64,000 nucleotides of DNA from Methylobacterium isbiliense (GCF_022179325.1 NZ_BPQQ01000002.1:84332-148331); one strand, 5' to 3'; positions 28,065 to 39,942 are shown, counted from the stretch's first letter. Translations and numbers: made by a program. Notes: generated by a model from the sequence alone, not told the origin.

Positions 28065-29540
28065 ATGCGCGCGACCGACACAGCCCCGACGCTGGGCACC
28101 CTGTTTCCCGAGGCGGCCGGCCCGGCCGCCGGGATCCCCGTGGCGGGTCTGACCGCCGACAGCCGCCGGGTCGGCCCGGGCTTCGTCTTCGTGGCGGTGC
28201 CGGGCACCAAGGCGGACGGCCGGCTCTTTGCGGCCCAGGCCGCCGCGGCCGGCGCGGTCGCGATGGCGGCCGAAGGCCCCCGCCCGGCCGCGCTGCCGGA
28301 GGCGGTGGCCTATCTCCCGGTGGAGGATGCCCGCCGCGCGCTCGCGCTCGCCGCCGCCCGCCTGCATCCGCACCAGCCCGGCACGGTGGTGGCCGTCACG
28401 GGCACCAGCGGCAAGAGCTCGGTCGCCGACTTCGTGCGCCAGATCGCGGCGCGGCTCGGACGGCGCTCGGCGAGCCTCGGCACCCTCGGCGTCGTGACGA
28501 GCGACGGCGCCGCCTACGGCTCGCTCACCACGCCCGACCCCGTCACCCTGCACGAGACCCTGGCGCGCCTCGCCGCGGACGGCATCACGGACCTGGCCAT
28601 GGAGGCCTCCTCGCACGGCATCGAGCAGCGGCGCCTCGACGGCGTGCGGCTCGCGGCGGCGGGTTTCACCAATCTCGGCCACGACCACCTCGACTACCAC
28701 CACACGCCGGAGGCGTACCTCGCCGCCAAGGCGCGCCTGTTCGAGACGCTGCTGCCCGAGGGCGCCACCGCCGTGGTGAACGCGGACGGCCCGCAGGCCG
28801 ACCGGGTGCAGGCCGCGGTTCGCGCCCGCGGACTGCCGCTGATGACCACGGGCCGGGCGGGCGAGACCCTGCGCCTCGTGCAGGCCGAGACCCGCGGCTT
28901 CGCCCAGCACCTGACCGTCGCGGCCGAGGGACGCGACCACCGCGTCGCGCTGCCGCTCGTCGGCGCCTTCCAGGTGGAGAACGCCCTCGTGGCGGCGGCC
29001 CTGGTGCTCGCCACCGAGGCCGGGCGCGGACGCGCGGCCGAGGTGCTGGCGGCGCTGAGCGGCCTTGCCGGCGTACCGGGCCGGCTGGAGCGGGTCGGCA
29101 CCGTCGACGGGGCGCTCTGCGTGGTGGATTACGCCCACAAGCCGGAGGCGCTGGCCGGGGTGCTCGCGGCGTTGCGGCCCTTCGCCCAGGGGCGCCTCGT
29201 CTGCGTGATGGGCTGCGGCGGCGACCGCGACCGGGCCAAGCGCCCGATGATGGGCCGCATCGCGGCGGAGGGCGCCGACCGCGTCATCGTGACCGACGAC
29301 AATCCCCGCAGCGAGGACCCGGCCGCGATCCGGGCCGAGATCCTGGCCGCCGCGCCCGGTGCCGAGGAGATCGGCGACCGGGCCGAGGCGATCCGCGCGG
29401 CCGTGCGGGACCTGCGCGAGGGCGATGTGCTGGTGGTGGCCGGCAAAGGCCATGAAACCGGCCAGATCGTCGGCGACCGCACATGGCCGTTCTCGGACCG
29501 CGATGCGGTCCTGGCCGCGATCGAGGAGACGCGCGCATGA
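28065..29540 (+). CDS. murE: UDP-MurNAc-tripeptide synthetase (meso-DAP ligase)
   Basis: A 491-residue cytoplasmic Mur ligase that adds meso-diaminopimelate to UDP-MurNAc-L-Ala-D-Glu. The ATP loop is AVTGTSGKSSVADF near residue 115. MEASSHGIEQRRLDGV and LGHDHLDYH are typical of the central domain. TDDNPRSEDP is the D-N-P-R motif that selects meso-DAP. The ATG at 28065 is preferred for the AGGCGGA just upstream; the ATG at 28044 has no ribosome site. It overlaps murF by ATGA. Confidence 0.95.
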   Translation: MRATDTAPTLGTLFPEAAGPAAGIPVAGLTADSRRVGPGFVFVAVPGTKADGRLFAAQAAAAGAVAMAAEGPRPAALPEAVAYLPVEDARRALALAAARLHPHQPGTVVAVTGTSGKSSVADFVRQIAARLGRRSASLGTLGVVTSDGAAYGSLTTPDPVTLHETLARLAADGITDLAMEASSHGIEQRRLDGVRLAAAGFTNLGHDHLDYHHTPEAYLAAKARLFETLLPEGATAVVNADGPQADRVQAAVRARGLPLMTTGRAGETLRLVQAETRGFAQHLTVAAEGRDHRVALPLVGAFQVENALVAAALVLATEAGRGRAAEVLAALSGLAGVPGRLERVGTVDGALCVVDYAHKPEALAGVLAALRPFAQGRLVCVMGCGGDRDRAKRPMMGRIAAEGADRVIVTDDNPRSEDPAAIRAEILAAAPGAEEIGDRAEAIRAAVRDLREGDVLVVAGKGHETGQIVGDRTWPFSDRDAVLAAIEETRA

Positions 29541-30991
29541 CAGAGCCACTCTGGACCCTCGAGGCCGCCGCCGCCGCCATCGGCGCGCGCCTCGACGACG
29601 AGTCCCGGCCGCTCGGCGGACTGTCCATCGACACCCGCACCCTGAAGGTCGGCGACCTCTTCTTCGCCATCCGGGGCGAGGCCCGCGACGGCCACGACTT
29701 CGTGCGCGACGCGCTGGCGCGCGGGGCGGGCGCGGCCGTGGTGAGCGCCGCGCGGGCGCCCGATCTCGCCGGAGCCGGCCCGCTCCTGGTGGTGCCGGAG
29801 GCCGGGGACGATCCCGTCCTCGCCGCCATGCGGGCGCTCGCGGTCGCCGCCCGCGCCCGCAGCGCCGCCCGCATCGTCGCCGTCACGGGATCGGTCGGCA
29901 AGACCGGCACCAAGGAGGCGCTGCGCCACGTGCTGGCCGCGCAGGGGCCGACGCACGCTTCGGTCGCCTCCTACAACAACCATTGGGGCGTGCCCCTGAC
30001 GCTGGGCCGCATGCCGGCCGCCAGCGCCTTCGGGGTGTTCGAGATCGGAATGAACCACGCGGGCGAGATCGCCCCGCTGACCCGGCTCGTGCGGCCCGAG
30101 ATCGCCATCGTCACCACGATCGAGCCGGTGCACATCGAGCATTTCCGCTCGCTGTCGGGCATCGCCGACGCCAAGGGCGAGATCTTCGCCGGCCTGGAGC
30201 CGGGGGGCATCGCGATCCTCAACCGCGACAATCCGAGCTTCGAGCGCCTGAGCGCCCACGCGCTGGCCTCGCGGGCCGGGCGGGTCGTGAGCTTCGGCGA
30301 GCATCCGCAGGCCGACGTGCGGGCCGAGCGGATCGTGATGCGGCCCGACCTGTCGATCGTGGACGCGCAGGTGCAGGGCATTCCGGTCACCTACCAGCTC
30401 GGCACGCCGGGGCGCCACACGGCGCTCAACTCGCTCGCCGTGATGGCGGCGGTGCATGCGCTCGGCGCCGATCTCGCGCTCGCGGCCCTGTCGCTCGCGC
30501 AGCTGCGCCCGCCGGTGGGCCGCGGCGAGCGCACGGTGCTGCACTTGCCCGAGGGCGAGGCGCTCCTCGTCGACGAGAGCTACAACGCCAACCCGGCCTC
30601 GGTGCGCGCGGCCCTCGCGACGCTCGCCGGCATCGCGGTGGAGCCCCCGGGGCGGCGCATCGCCGTGCTCGGCGACATGCTGGAACTCGGTGCCGAGGCG
30701 GCGCGCCTTCACCGGGATCTCGCCGGGAGCGTGCGCGAGCACGGGATCGACCTCGTCCACACCGCCGGGCCGATGATGGCCGAGTTGTGGGCCGCCCTCC
30801 CCACCCCGCAGCGCGGCGTCTCGGCCCCGGCCTCGGCTGACCTCCTCGACGCGGTGGTCGCCGGGATCCGGCCGGGCGACGCCGTGATGGTCAAGGGCTC
30901 GAACAGCACCCGCATGGGCCGGATTGTCGAGGCCCTCAAAGCCCGCTACGGGGGCGCCGCCCCGGACCGTGCCGTCGGCCGGTCCGGGTAG
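29537..30991 (+). CDS. murF: UDP-MurNAc-tripeptide:D-Ala-D-Ala ligase
   Basis: A 484-residue Mur ligase that completes the UDP-MurNAc-pentapeptide. The N-domain has [19 protein letters not shown]. The ATP loop is [19 protein letters not shown], where the usual Gly-Lys-Thr-Thr reads Gly-Lys-Thr-Gly. [14 protein letters not shown] and [13 protein letters not shown] mark the central and C-terminal domains. The ATG at 29537 overlaps the murE stop. The next gene, mraY, is 103 bases downstream. Confidence 0.95.
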   Translation: MTEPLWTLEAAAAAIGARLDDESRPLGGLSIDTRTLKVGDLFFAIRGEARDGHDFVRDALARGAGAAVVSAARAPDLAGAGPLLVVPEAGDDPVLAAMRALAVAARARSAARIVAVTGSVGKTGTKEALRHVLAAQGPTHASVASYNNHWGVPLTLGRMPAASAFGVFEIGMNHAGEIAPLTRLVRPEIAIVTTIEPVHIEHFRSLSGIADAKGEIFAGLEPGGIAILNRDNPSFERLSAHALASRAGRVVSFGEHPQADVRAERIVMRPDLSIVDAQVQGIPVTYQLGTPGRHTALNSLAVMAAVHALGADLALAALSLAQLRPPVGRGERTVLHLPEGEALLVDESYNANPASVRAALATLAGIAVEPPGRRIAVLGDMLELGAEAARLHRDLAGSVREHGIDLVHTAGPMMAELWAALPTPQRGVSAPASADLLDAVVAGIRPGDAVMVKGSNSTRMGRIVEALKARYGGAAPDRAVGRSG

Positions 30992-31094
30992 CCCCCCGCC
31001 ACGCCGGTTGCCGCCCGCGCGCCCGGAGCAGACCCACGCGGCGCCGCCAGCCTCCCTGGCCCGGCGCTCACCTCAGAGACGGGATGAGCCCCGG

Positions 31095-32180
31095 ATGTTG
31101 TACCTCCTGTCCGAACTGAGCGGGGTGTTCTCGCCGCTCAACGTCTTCCGCTACATCACCTTCCGGACGGGCGGCGCGCTCTTCACGGCGGGGCTGTTCG
31201 TCTTTTGGTTCGGCCCCTGGATCATCTCGCTCCTGCGCCTGCGCCAGGGCAAGGGGCAGCCGATCCGCGAGGACGGGCCGCAGACTCATCTGCTCACCAA
31301 GCGCGGGACGCCGACGATGGGCGGGCTGATGATCCTGGCCGGGGTCATGGTGGCGGTGCTGCTCTGGGCCAACCCGCGCAATTCCTACGTCTGGATCACC
31401 GTGGTGGTGACGCTGGGCTTCGGCGCGATCGGCTTCTACGACGACTACCTCAAGGTGACGAAGCAGAGCCACAAGGGCTTTTCCGGCAAGTTCCGGCTCG
31501 GGCTCGAAGCGCTGATCGCCGTGGCGGCCTGCATCGCGGTGGCGGAGTACTCGGCGCCCGGCCTCGCCTACCGGCTGGCCTTCCCGGTCTTCAAGGAGGC
31601 GATCGTCAATCTGGGTATCTTCTGGGTCCTGTTCGCGAGCTTCGTGATCGTCGGCGCCGGCAACGCCGTGAACATCACGGACGGGCTCGACGGCCTCGCC
31701 ATCGTGCCAGTGATGATCGCGGCGGCGACCTTCGGGATCATCGCCTACCTCGTCGGCAACGTGATCTACGCCTCCTACCTGCAGGTGAACTACGTCCCGG
31801 GCACCGGCGAACTCGCGGTGGTGTGCGGTGCCCTGATCGGGGCGGGCCTCGGCTTCCTGTGGTTCAACGCGCCGCCCGCGCAGATCTTCATGGGCGACAC
31901 CGGCTCGCTGGCGCTCGGCGGCCTTCTCGGCACGGTGGCGGTCGCCACCAAGCACGAGATCGTGCTCGCGGTGGTGGGCGGCCTGTTCGTGCTGGAGATC
32001 GCCTCGGTGATCATCCAGGTCGCGTCGTTCAAGCTCACCGGCAAGCGGGTCTTCCGCATGGCGCCGATCCACCACCATTTCGAGCAGAAGGGCTGGAAGG
32101 AGCCGCAGGTGGTGATCCGGTTCTGGATCATCGCCGTGGTGCTGGCGCTGCTCGGCCTCGCGACGCTCAAGCTGCGCTGA
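31095..32180 (+). CDS. mraY: Phospho-N-acetylmuramoyl-pentapeptide transferase
   Basis: A 361-residue integral membrane enzyme that transfers phospho-MurNAc-pentapeptide to undecaprenyl phosphate, making lipid I. About ten helices are visible, with KRGTPTMGG, the catalytic acidic stretch [33 protein letters not shown] and the conserved [13 protein letters not shown] loop. The ATG at 31095 gives the standard N-terminus MLYLLSELS. The cell-wall cluster ends here: murD, ftsW and murG do not follow, and the next gene is on the other strand. Confidence 0.97.
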   Translation: MLYLLSELSGVFSPLNVFRYITFRTGGALFTAGLFVFWFGPWIISLLRLRQGKGQPIREDGPQTHLLTKRGTPTMGGLMILAGVMVAVLLWANPRNSYVWITVVVTLGFGAIGFYDDYLKVTKQSHKGFSGKFRLGLEALIAVAACIAVAEYSAPGLAYRLAFPVFKEAIVNLGIFWVLFASFVIVGAGNAVNITDGLDGLAIVPVMIAAATFGIIAYLVGNVIYASYLQVNYVPGTGELAVVCGALIGAGLGFLWFNAPPAQIFMGDTGSLALGGLLGTVAVATKHEIVLAVVGGLFVLEIASVIIQVASFKLTGKRVFRMAPIHHHFEQKGWKEPQVVIRFWIIAVVLALLGLATLKLR

Positions 32181-32242
32181 CGGCGCAAGCTTGCCTCCGC
32201 CGCGTCGATGGTCGCGTGGAGCTTGGGGGCCGGCTCCCGGCC

Positions 32243-33676
<1,434 letters not shown>

Positions 33677-33873
33677 CGGTCGGGGCTCCAGGCGTATCAA
33701 ATCGAGGGGCCGGCCGCGAACGCGCGGCGCGGGCCCGGATCCTCACCTATACAGCACTGCGCTGAAATGATGGCGCCGCGGCCGTGGGCCCCGCGTCCGA
33801 ACCGCGGCGCCGGGCGGGCGTTGACCCTGCGGAGCCGCGCCCGGAGAGGCGCCCGCGAGCCAGGAGATCCGCC

Positions 33874-34056
33874 GTGAACCAGCCCACCGACAGGCCGAAG
33901 ACCCACCCCGACCAGTCCGGCTCTCGCCAGGACGTGGCGGCGGGAGACAAGCACCTGCCCGACAACCGCCAGGACAAGCTCAACGAGCGCCTCGACGAGG
34001 GGCTGGAGGAAACCTTCCCGACCAGCGACCCCGTCTCCGTGAAGGTGACGAAGTAG
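33874..34056 (+). CDS. Small conserved hydrophilic protein
   Basis: A 60-residue acidic and polar protein from a GTG at 33874 preceded by AGGAG. The tail LDEGLEETFPTSDPVSVKV resembles a short motif (LDEGLEETFPASDPV) found in many small alphaproteobacterial proteins of unknown function. No membrane segment or catalytic motif is present. It is divergent from degP and convergent with rpsI, sharing the terminator at 34099. Confidence 0.72.
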   Translation: MNQPTDRPKTHPDQSGSRQDVAAGDKHLPDNRQDKLNERLDEGLEETFPTSDPVSVKVTK

Positions 34057-34098
34057 GACGGCCTGCGCCCCTCCCGCGGCAGCGGCCCGGACACGACA

Positions 34099-34126
34099 AA
34101 GGGCGGATCCTCGCGGATCCGCCCTT
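34099..34126. terminator. Intrinsic terminator shared by convergent genes
   Basis: AAGGGCGGATCC (34099-34110), a TCGC loop and GGATCCGCCCTT (34115-34126) form a perfect 12-bp hairpin. On the minus strand the stem runs into CCCTTTGTC, so it best fits the end of the rplM-rpsI transcript, but it lies between two convergent genes and may serve both. Confidence 0.85.
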
Positions 34127-34162
34127 CTCGGTCGATGGACTTGGTCGATCGGGCCGAAGCCG

Positions 34163-34651
34163 TCAGCGCTTCGAGAACTGGAAGCTGCGACGGGCCTTCT
34201 TGCGGCCGTACTTCTTGCGCTCCACGACGCGCGGGTCGCGGGTCAGGAAGCCCTCGCGCTTGAGCGGCGAGCGCAGGTCCGGCTCGTAATGGGTCAGCGC
34301 CTTGGCGAGCCCGTGGCGCACCGCGCCGGCTTGGCCCGAGAGGCCGCCGCCCGCCACCGTCACCACCACGTCGTACTGATCGACCCGGCCCGCGACGTGC
34401 AGCGGCTGCTGCAGGATCATGCGCAGCACGGGGCGCGCGAAGTAGGCCTCGACCGGACGGTCGTTGACCGTGATCGTGCCGGCGCCCGGCTTGATCCAGA
34501 CGCGGGCGACCGCGTCCTTGCGCTTGCCGGTGGCGTAGGCCCGGCCCTGCGCGTCCAGCTTCTGGACGTGGACCGGCGCGTCGGACTCGCCCTGGGCGAG
34601 GCCGGCCTTGTTGGCTTGGCCGAGATCGGCGAGAGACTGAAGGGTCGCCAT
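34163..34651 (-). CDS. rpsI: 30S ribosomal protein S9
   Basis: A 162-residue ribosomal protein. The core [20 protein letters not shown] and the C-terminal RRSFQFSKR tail, which reaches the P site in the ribosome, are diagnostic. An N-terminal extension of about 30 residues is normal in alphaproteobacteria. The gene starts 1 base after rplM, the usual order. Confidence 0.98.
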   Translation of the reverse strand: MATLQSLADLGQANKAGLAQGESDAPVHVQKLDAQGRAYATGKRKDAVARVWIKPGAGTITVNDRPVEAYFARPVLRMILQQPLHVAGRVDQYDVVVTVAGGGLSGQAGAVRHGLAKALTHYEPDLRSPLKREGFLTRDPRVVERKKYGRKKARRSFQFSKR

Positions 34652-34652
34652 C

Positions 34653-35114
34653 TTACGCGCTCACGTTCTTGCGGTTGAGAGCGGCGACGTCGAGCGTCTC
34701 CGGCTGCTGGGCGGCGTGGGGATGCTCCGAGCCCTTGTAGACCCGCAGGTTGCCGAGGATCTTCCGGAAGAGCGGCCCGCGCGGCAGCATGCGCTCCACG
34801 GCCTTCTCGACCACCCGCTCGGGGAACCGGCCCTCGAGGATGAACTTCGCCGAGCGCTCCTTGATGCCGCCCGGATAGCCGGTGTGGTGGTAGTACACCT
34901 TCTGGTCGTACTTGCGGCCGGTGAACTTCACCTTGTCCGCATTGATGACGATGACGTTGTCGCCGCAATCGACGTGGGGCGTGTACTGGGCCTTGTGCTT
35001 GCCCCGCAGACGCATCGCGATGATCGACGCGAGACGGCCCACGACGAGGCCCTCGGCGTCGATGATCACCCACTTCTTCTCGACATCGGCGGGCTTCAGC
35101 GAAAAGGTCTTCAT
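34653..35114 (-). CDS. rplM: 50S ribosomal protein L13
   Basis: A 153-residue ribosomal protein with the standard segments [46 protein letters not shown] and [20 protein letters not shown]. It is the first gene of the rplM-rpsI operon. The promoter should lie in the 184-bp gap before the thioesterase gene, but no box was chosen. Confidence 0.98.
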   Translation of the reverse strand: MKTFSLKPADVEKKWVIIDAEGLVVGRLASIIAMRLRGKHKAQYTPHVDCGDNVIVINADKVKFTGRKYDQKVYYHHTGYPGGIKERSAKFILEGRFPERVVEKAVERMLPRGPLFRKILGNLRVYKGSEHPHAAQQPETLDVAALNRKNVSA

Positions 35115-35274
35115 CGCGCTGGAATCCCGAGATCAATCCAAGAAACAGGACGCCGCCGCGCTGGTGGAGCGCAGCGGCGATGCGGGGGCTTCTACGCGAG
35201 GCGGCGCGCGCCGTCAATCACCCTCCGGCGCGCCGCGTCGGGAAAAACGCGAGGCCCGAGAATGGCTTCGCACT

Positions 35275-35294
35275 TGCGGTACTATGATACCGCA
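35275..35294. promoter_or_regulatory. Perfect dyad TGCGGTA-N6-TACCGCA
   Basis: The 20-bp symmetric sequence lies 5 bases beyond the thioesterase stop and upstream of rplM on the same strand. It could be a short terminator hairpin for the thioesterase gene or a protein-binding site ahead of rplM. No run of T follows on the minus strand, which weakens the terminator reading. Confidence 0.4.
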
Positions 35295-35298
35295 CAAT

Positions 35299-35730
35299 TC
35301 AGCGCGGCGGGATCGCGTAGGTTCCGGTGGCGTGGCAGACGAGGTCGTCCTCGCCCTCGCTGCGGATCAGCACCTCGCCGACCGCGAGCTGGCGCCCGAG
35401 CTTCATCAGCCGCGCCTCGCCGATCAGGTCGCGCCGGGCGGGCTTGCGCATGAAGTTGAACGAGAGGTTGGTGGTGACCGCGAGCGGGACGGGGCCGAGG
35501 CTCGCCAGCACCGCCACGTAGAGCGCGACGTCGGCCAGCCCCATCATGGCCGGGCCCGAGATGGTGCCGCCCGGCCGCAGGTGCCGCTCGTGATAGGGCA
35601 GGCGCATGGTCGCGCTGAGCGGACCGACCGCCTCCACCACCGGCCCGGGGCCGCCGTGATGGATCTGGGGAAACACCTCGTCGAGGAAGGCGGAGACCGC
35701 CTCGCGGCTCATCACGGGTTCGGGGGGCAT
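35299..35730 (-). CDS. PaaI-family hotdog thioesterase
   Basis: A 143-residue hotdog-fold protein of the PaaI/DUF4442 thioesterase type, expected to hydrolyse acyl-CoA esters. The central helix is GGTISGPAMMGLADVALYVAVL and the C-terminal strands include FMRKPARRDLIGEARLMKLG. It is divergent from an enoyl-CoA hydratase gene, which suggests a shared acyl-CoA role. Its substrate is unknown. Confidence 0.88.
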   Translation of the reverse strand: MPPEPVMSREAVSAFLDEVFPQIHHGGPGPVVEAVGPLSATMRLPYHERHLRPGGTISGPAMMGLADVALYVAVLASLGPVPLAVTTNLSFNFMRKPARRDLIGEARLMKLGRQLAVGEVLIRSEGEDDLVCHATGTYAIPPR

Positions 35731-35815
35731 CGGCTCCGGGTCCGTCGGGGAGAGGAAGCCCGCCTTGCAGCACGGCGCCGGCCGCCCGACAATGGGCCTC
35801 CCTCACGGAGCCTGC

Positions 35816-36601
35816 ATGCCACCGATGGACGAACCCCTTCTCCTGCGCGAGGACCGCGACGGCGTTGCGACGCTGACCCTCAACCGCCCGCGGGCCCGCA
35901 ACGCCCTCTCGGTCGGGCTGCTCGGTGCGCTCAGCGACGCCTTCGCCGGACTGGCGCAGGACGAGAGCGTGCGCGTCGTGGTGATCGCGGGAGCGGGGCC
36001 GGCCTTCTGCGCCGGCCACGACCTCAAGGAGATGACCGCCTTCCGCGCCGAGGCGGACCGGGGCGCGGCCCGCTTCGCCGCGCTGTTCGACCTCTGCTCG
36101 GCGGTGATGATGGCGATCCCCGCCCTGCCCCAGCCGGTGATCGCGGCGGTGGAGGGGGTGGCGACGGCGGCGGGCTGCCAGCTCGTCGCCTCCTGCGACC
36201 TCGCGGTGGCGGGCGAGGAGGCGCGCTTCGCGACCCCGGGGGTCCAGATCGGGCTCTTCTGCTCGACCCCCATGGTGGCGCTCTCGCGCAACCTCTCGCG
36301 CAAGGCCGCGATGGCCCTGCTGCTCACCGCCGAGATGGCCGACGCGGCCGAGGCGAAGGATCTCGGCCTCGTCAACCGGGTGGTGCGGGCCGGGACCGCG
36401 CTCGCCGAGGCGCAGGCGCTGGCCGCTTCCATCGCGGCGCGCAGCGCCTACACGGTGCGGGTCGGCAAGCGCGCCTTCTACGAGCAGATCGAGATGCCGC
36501 TTTCCGACGCCTACGCGCATGCCGGCCGGGTGATGACCGAGAACATGCTGGCCCGCGCCGCCGAGGAGGGCATCGGGGCCTTCCTCAGCCGCCGGGGGTG
36601 A
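35816..36601 (+). CDS. Enoyl-CoA hydratase/isomerase family protein
   Basis: A 261-residue crotonase-fold protein. It has LTLNRPRARNALS at the N-terminus and two oxyanion-hole segments, FCAGHDLKEM and EGVATAAGCQLVASCDLAVA. The position that holds Glu in classical hydratases reads IGLFCSTPMVALSR, as in the ECHDC3-like subgroup, so simple hydratase activity is not certain. The ATG at 35816 follows GGAG by 6 bases. It is convergent with the glyoxalase gene, with 3 bases between stops. Confidence 0.87.
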   Translation: MPPMDEPLLLREDRDGVATLTLNRPRARNALSVGLLGALSDAFAGLAQDESVRVVVIAGAGPAFCAGHDLKEMTAFRAEADRGAARFAALFDLCSAVMMAIPALPQPVIAAVEGVATAAGCQLVASCDLAVAGEEARFATPGVQIGLFCSTPMVALSRNLSRKAAMALLLTAEMADAAEAKDLGLVNRVVRAGTALAEAQALAASIAARSAYTVRVGKRAFYEQIEMPLSDAYAHAGRVMTENMLARAAEEGIGAFLSRRG

Positions 36602-36604
36602 GCC

Positions 36605-37045
36605 TCACCACGTCCCGGTATTCGGCATCGAGGCCCAGGGCTCCTGCGGCGCCTTGGCGCCCCCCTTCTGCAGGATCTCGATCGAGATGCCGTCCGGCGA
36701 GCGGATGAAGGCCATGTAGCCGTCCCGCGGCGGGCGGTTGATGGTGATGCCGGCCTGCTGCAGCTTGGCGCAAGTCGCGTAGATGTCGTCGACCTGATAG
36801 GCCAGATGCCCGAAGTTGCGCCCGCCCGCATACTCCTCGGGGTCCCAGTTGTAGGTGAGTTCGAGGAGCGGCGACTTGCTGTCCTGGGCCCGCGCGGCGT
36901 CGCCCGGTGCGGCCAGGAACACGAGGGTGAAGCGGCCCTTCTCGTTCTCGACCCGGCGCACCTCCTGCAGGCCGAACTTGGCGCAGTAGAAGTCGAGGGC
37001 GCGGTCGAGGTCGGCGACCCGGACCATCGTGTGCAGGTATTCCAT
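36605..37045 (-). CDS. gloA: Lactoylglutathione lyase (glyoxalase I)
   Basis: A 146-residue metal-dependent glyoxalase that converts the methylglyoxal-glutathione adduct to S-lactoylglutathione. The expected metal ligands are visible: His in [10 protein letters not shown], Glu in LLELTYNW, His in [12 protein letters not shown] and Glu in [21 protein letters not shown] is the family helix. The C-terminal tail is slightly longer than in the E. coli protein. Single gene, no operon partner. Confidence 0.92.
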   Translation of the reverse strand: MEYLHTMVRVADLDRALDFYCAKFGLQEVRRVENEKGRFTLVFLAAPGDAARAQDSKSPLLELTYNWDPEEYAGGRNFGHLAYQVDDIYATCAKLQQAGITINRPPRDGYMAFIRSPDGISIEILQKGGAKAPQEPWASMPNTGTW

Positions 37046-37257
37046 CGTGGGGGCTCCTGAATGACGGGGCCTTAGATGGTTCGGGGACCGGACGGGTCAA
37101 CGCGCGCCGCCCGCCGCGTTGCGCGGGGGCGTGGCCCGGCTACAAGGGAGGCGCGGCGCCGCTCGGCCGCCCCCGGCGGACCTGCCTCGGCGCGGCGGCG
37201 CAGGTCCGCTGGCCGGCCGCCGCGTTCGCGAACTTGCCCAGGGCGCCCGGAGGAACC

Positions 37258-39942
37258 ATGCGCACCGAGACCCCGCCGGTCATCCGCCTCGCCGATTACC
37301 GGCCGAGCGACTACCTGATCGACCGGGTCGATCTCGACGTGCGCCTACACCCGACCGAGACGCGCATCACCGCGACGCTGGCGCTGCGGCCCAACCCGGC
37401 GGGCGAGGCCGGGGCGCCGCTCGTCCTCGACGGCGACGACCTCACGCTGCTCGCCGTCGCCCTCGACGGCCAGCCCACCGCGCCCGGCGCGATCGAGACC
37501 GGGCCGCGCGGGCTCACCCTGCACCAGCCGCCCGGGCGCCCCTTCGTGCTCAGCCTCGAAACGCAGGTGAATCCCAGCGCCAACACCAAGCTGATGGGGC
37601 TCTACCGCTCGAACGGCGTCTACTGCACGCAATGCGAGGCGGACGGGTTCCGGCGCATCACCTACTTCCTCGACCGGCCGGACGTGCTCGCCGTCTACAC
37701 CACCCGCATCGAGGCCGACCGCACCGAGGCGCCGGTGCTGCTGGGCAACGGCAACCCGGTCGAGAGCGGCGCGGCGGGCGCGGACCGCCACTACGCGGTC
37801 TGGCACGACCCGCACCCCAAGCCCGCCTACCTGTTCGCGCTTGTGGGCGGAAGGCTCGGCCGCATCGGCTCCAGCTTCACCACCATGGAAGGCCGCGCGG
37901 TCGAGGTCGCGGTCTACGTCGAGCCCGGCAAGGAGGACCGCGCGCCCTACGCGCTCGATGCGGTCCGGCGCGCGATGGCCTGGGACGAGCGCGCCTTCGG
38001 CCGCGCCTACGACCTCGACGTCTTCAACGTCGTCGCGGTCTCCGACTTCAACATGGGGGCGATGGAGAACAAGGGCCTCAACATCTTCAACGACAAGTAC
38101 GTGCTGGCGAGCCCCGACACCGCCACCGACACGGACTACGCCAACATCGAGGCGATCATCGCCCACGAATACTTCCACAACTGGTCCGGCAACCGCGTCA
38201 CCTGCCGCGACTGGTTCCAGCTCTGCCTCAAGGAAGGGCTGACGGTGTTCCGCGACCAGGAATTCTCATCGGACGAGCGCTCGCGCCCGGTCCACCGCAT
38301 CGCCGAGGTGCGCACGCTGCGCGCCCGTCAGTTTCCGGAGGATGCCGGTCCGCTGGCCCACCCGGTGCGCCCCCAGGCCTATCGCGAAATCAACAACTTC
38401 TACACGGCGACCGTCTACGAGAAGGGCGCCGAGATCGTGCGCATGCTGCGCACCCTGCTCGGGCCCGAGACCTTCCGGGCCGGAATGGATCTGTTCTTCG
38501 CGCGCTGCGACGGGACGGCGGCGACGGTCGAGGATTTCCTCGCCGCCTTCGCGCAGGTGAGCGGGCGCGACCTCACGGCCTTCGCCCGCTGGTACGCGCA
38601 GGCCGGCACCCCGGTGGTCTCGGTGTCGGGCCGCCACGACCCGCTCGCCCGCACCTACACCCTCGACTTCCACCAGAGCCTGCCGGTCGTGGCCACCGAG
38701 GCGAGTGCCGGCGCCGAACCCCAGCCCCTCGTCATCCCGGTCGCCCTCGGCCTCGTCGCGCCGGGCGGCGGCGCGGTGGCGGCGCGATCCGAGCAGGTGC
38801 GCGACGGCGTGTTCGTGCTGGAGCAGGAGAGCGGGCGCGTCGTCTACACCGACGTGGCCGAGGCGCCGGTGCCCTCGCTGTTCCGCGGCTTCTCGGCCCC
38901 GGTGAAGCTGGCCCACGCCCTCGATGCCGGCCAGCGCCTCACCCTGCTCGCCCGCGACAGCGATCCGTTCAACCGCTGGCAGGCGGCGCAGGGCCTCGCC
39001 CTCGACGTGCTGACGGCGCGTGCCCGCGCGGGCGCCCCCCTGGAGGACGAGGCGGGGGCGGACGGCGCGGCGCTGGCGGAGGCGCTCGGCAGCTTCCTCG
39101 ACGCCGAGGCCGTGGCGGACCCCGCCTTCGCGGCGCTGGTCCTGACGATTCCGGGCGACCAGGAGGTGGCCCAGGAGATCGGCGCCAACGTCGATCCCGA
39201 CGCGATCCACCGCGCCCGGCGGACCCTGCGGCGGCATCTCGGCCGCGCCCTGGCGCCGCGCCTCGTCGCGCTGCGCGAGCGCCTCGCCGATCCGACCGAG
39301 GCTCCCTTCAGTCCGGACGCGGCGAGCGCCGGGCGACGGGCGCTGCGCAATGCCGCCCTCGACCTCGTGGCGGCCGCCGACCCGGAGACGGGCACGCGGC
39401 TGGCCGAGGCGCAGTGTGCGGGCGCCACCAACATGACCGACCGGCTGGCGGCGCTCGCCACCCTCGCGCTCCTGCCGGGCGAGGCGCGCGAGCGCGCGCT
39501 CCAGGCCTTCGCGCAGACCTACCGGGCCGAGCCGCTGGTGCTCGACAAGTGGTTCTCGCTGCAGGCCATGATCCCCGAGGCGGGCACCGTGGAGCGGGTG
39601 CGGGGCCTGATGCGGCACGAGGGATTTTCGCTCGGCAACCCCAACCGGGTGCGCTCGCTCGTCGGCAGCTTCAGCCTCAACAACCCAACGCAGTTCCACC
39701 GCGAGGACGGCGCGGGCTACGACCTCGTGGCCGAGACCGTCCTGGCGCTGGACGCCCGCAACCCGCAGGTCGCCGCGCGCCTCCTCACCGCTTTCAGCAC
39801 GTGGCGTATGGTGGAGGCGAAGCGCCGCGCCCGGGCCGAGGCGGCGCTGCGGGCCATCGCGGCATCACCCGGCCTCTCGCCGGATGTCGGCGACATCGTC
39901 GGTCGGTCGCTCGCCCCGGCCCGGCACTCTGCAAATGCCTGA
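37258..39942 (+). CDS. pepN: Aminopeptidase N
   Basis: An 894-residue M1-family zinc aminopeptidase that removes N-terminal residues from peptides in the cytoplasm. The exopeptidase signature GAMENKG precedes the zinc motif HEYFHNWSGNR (His 303, Glu 304, His 307), and the third ligand Glu lies in the following helix. The C-terminal helical domain is of the E. coli PepN type (DSDPFNRWQAAQ, then PNRVRSLVGSF). The ATG at 37258 follows CGGAGGAACC. Length matches the family. Confidence 0.96.
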   Translation: MRTETPPVIRLADYRPSDYLIDRVDLDVRLHPTETRITATLALRPNPAGEAGAPLVLDGDDLTLLAVALDGQPTAPGAIETGPRGLTLHQPPGRPFVLSLETQVNPSANTKLMGLYRSNGVYCTQCEADGFRRITYFLDRPDVLAVYTTRIEADRTEAPVLLGNGNPVESGAAGADRHYAVWHDPHPKPAYLFALVGGRLGRIGSSFTTMEGRAVEVAVYVEPGKEDRAPYALDAVRRAMAWDERAFGRAYDLDVFNVVAVSDFNMGAMENKGLNIFNDKYVLASPDTATDTDYANIEAIIAHEYFHNWSGNRVTCRDWFQLCLKEGLTVFRDQEFSSDERSRPVHRIAEVRTLRARQFPEDAGPLAHPVRPQAYREINNFYTATVYEKGAEIVRMLRTLLGPETFRAGMDLFFARCDGTAATVEDFLAAFAQVSGRDLTAFARWYAQAGTPVVSVSGRHDPLARTYTLDFHQSLPVVATEASAGAEPQPLVIPVALGLVAPGGGAVAARSEQVRDGVFVLEQESGRVVYTDVAEAPVPSLFRGFSAPVKLAHALDAGQRLTLLARDSDPFNRWQAAQGLALDVLTARARAGAPLEDEAGADGAALAEALGSFLDAEAVADPAFAALVLTIPGDQEVAQEIGANVDPDAIHRARRTLRRHLGRALAPRLVALRERLADPTEAPFSPDAASAGRRALRNAALDLVAAADPETGTRLAEAQCAGATNMTDRLAALATLALLPGEARERALQAFAQTYRAEPLVLDKWFSLQAMIPEAGTVERVRGLMRHEGFSLGNPNRVRSLVGSFSLNNPTQFHREDGAGYDLVAETVLALDARNPQVAARLLTAFSTWRMVEAKRRARAEAALRAIAASPGLSPDVGDIVGRSLAPARHSANA

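Noticed and set aside
24962-28210. Long minus-strand frame over rsmH-ftsL-ftsI
   Set aside because: The product is Arg/Gly/His-rich without domains and lies antisense to certain genes. High-GC artefact.
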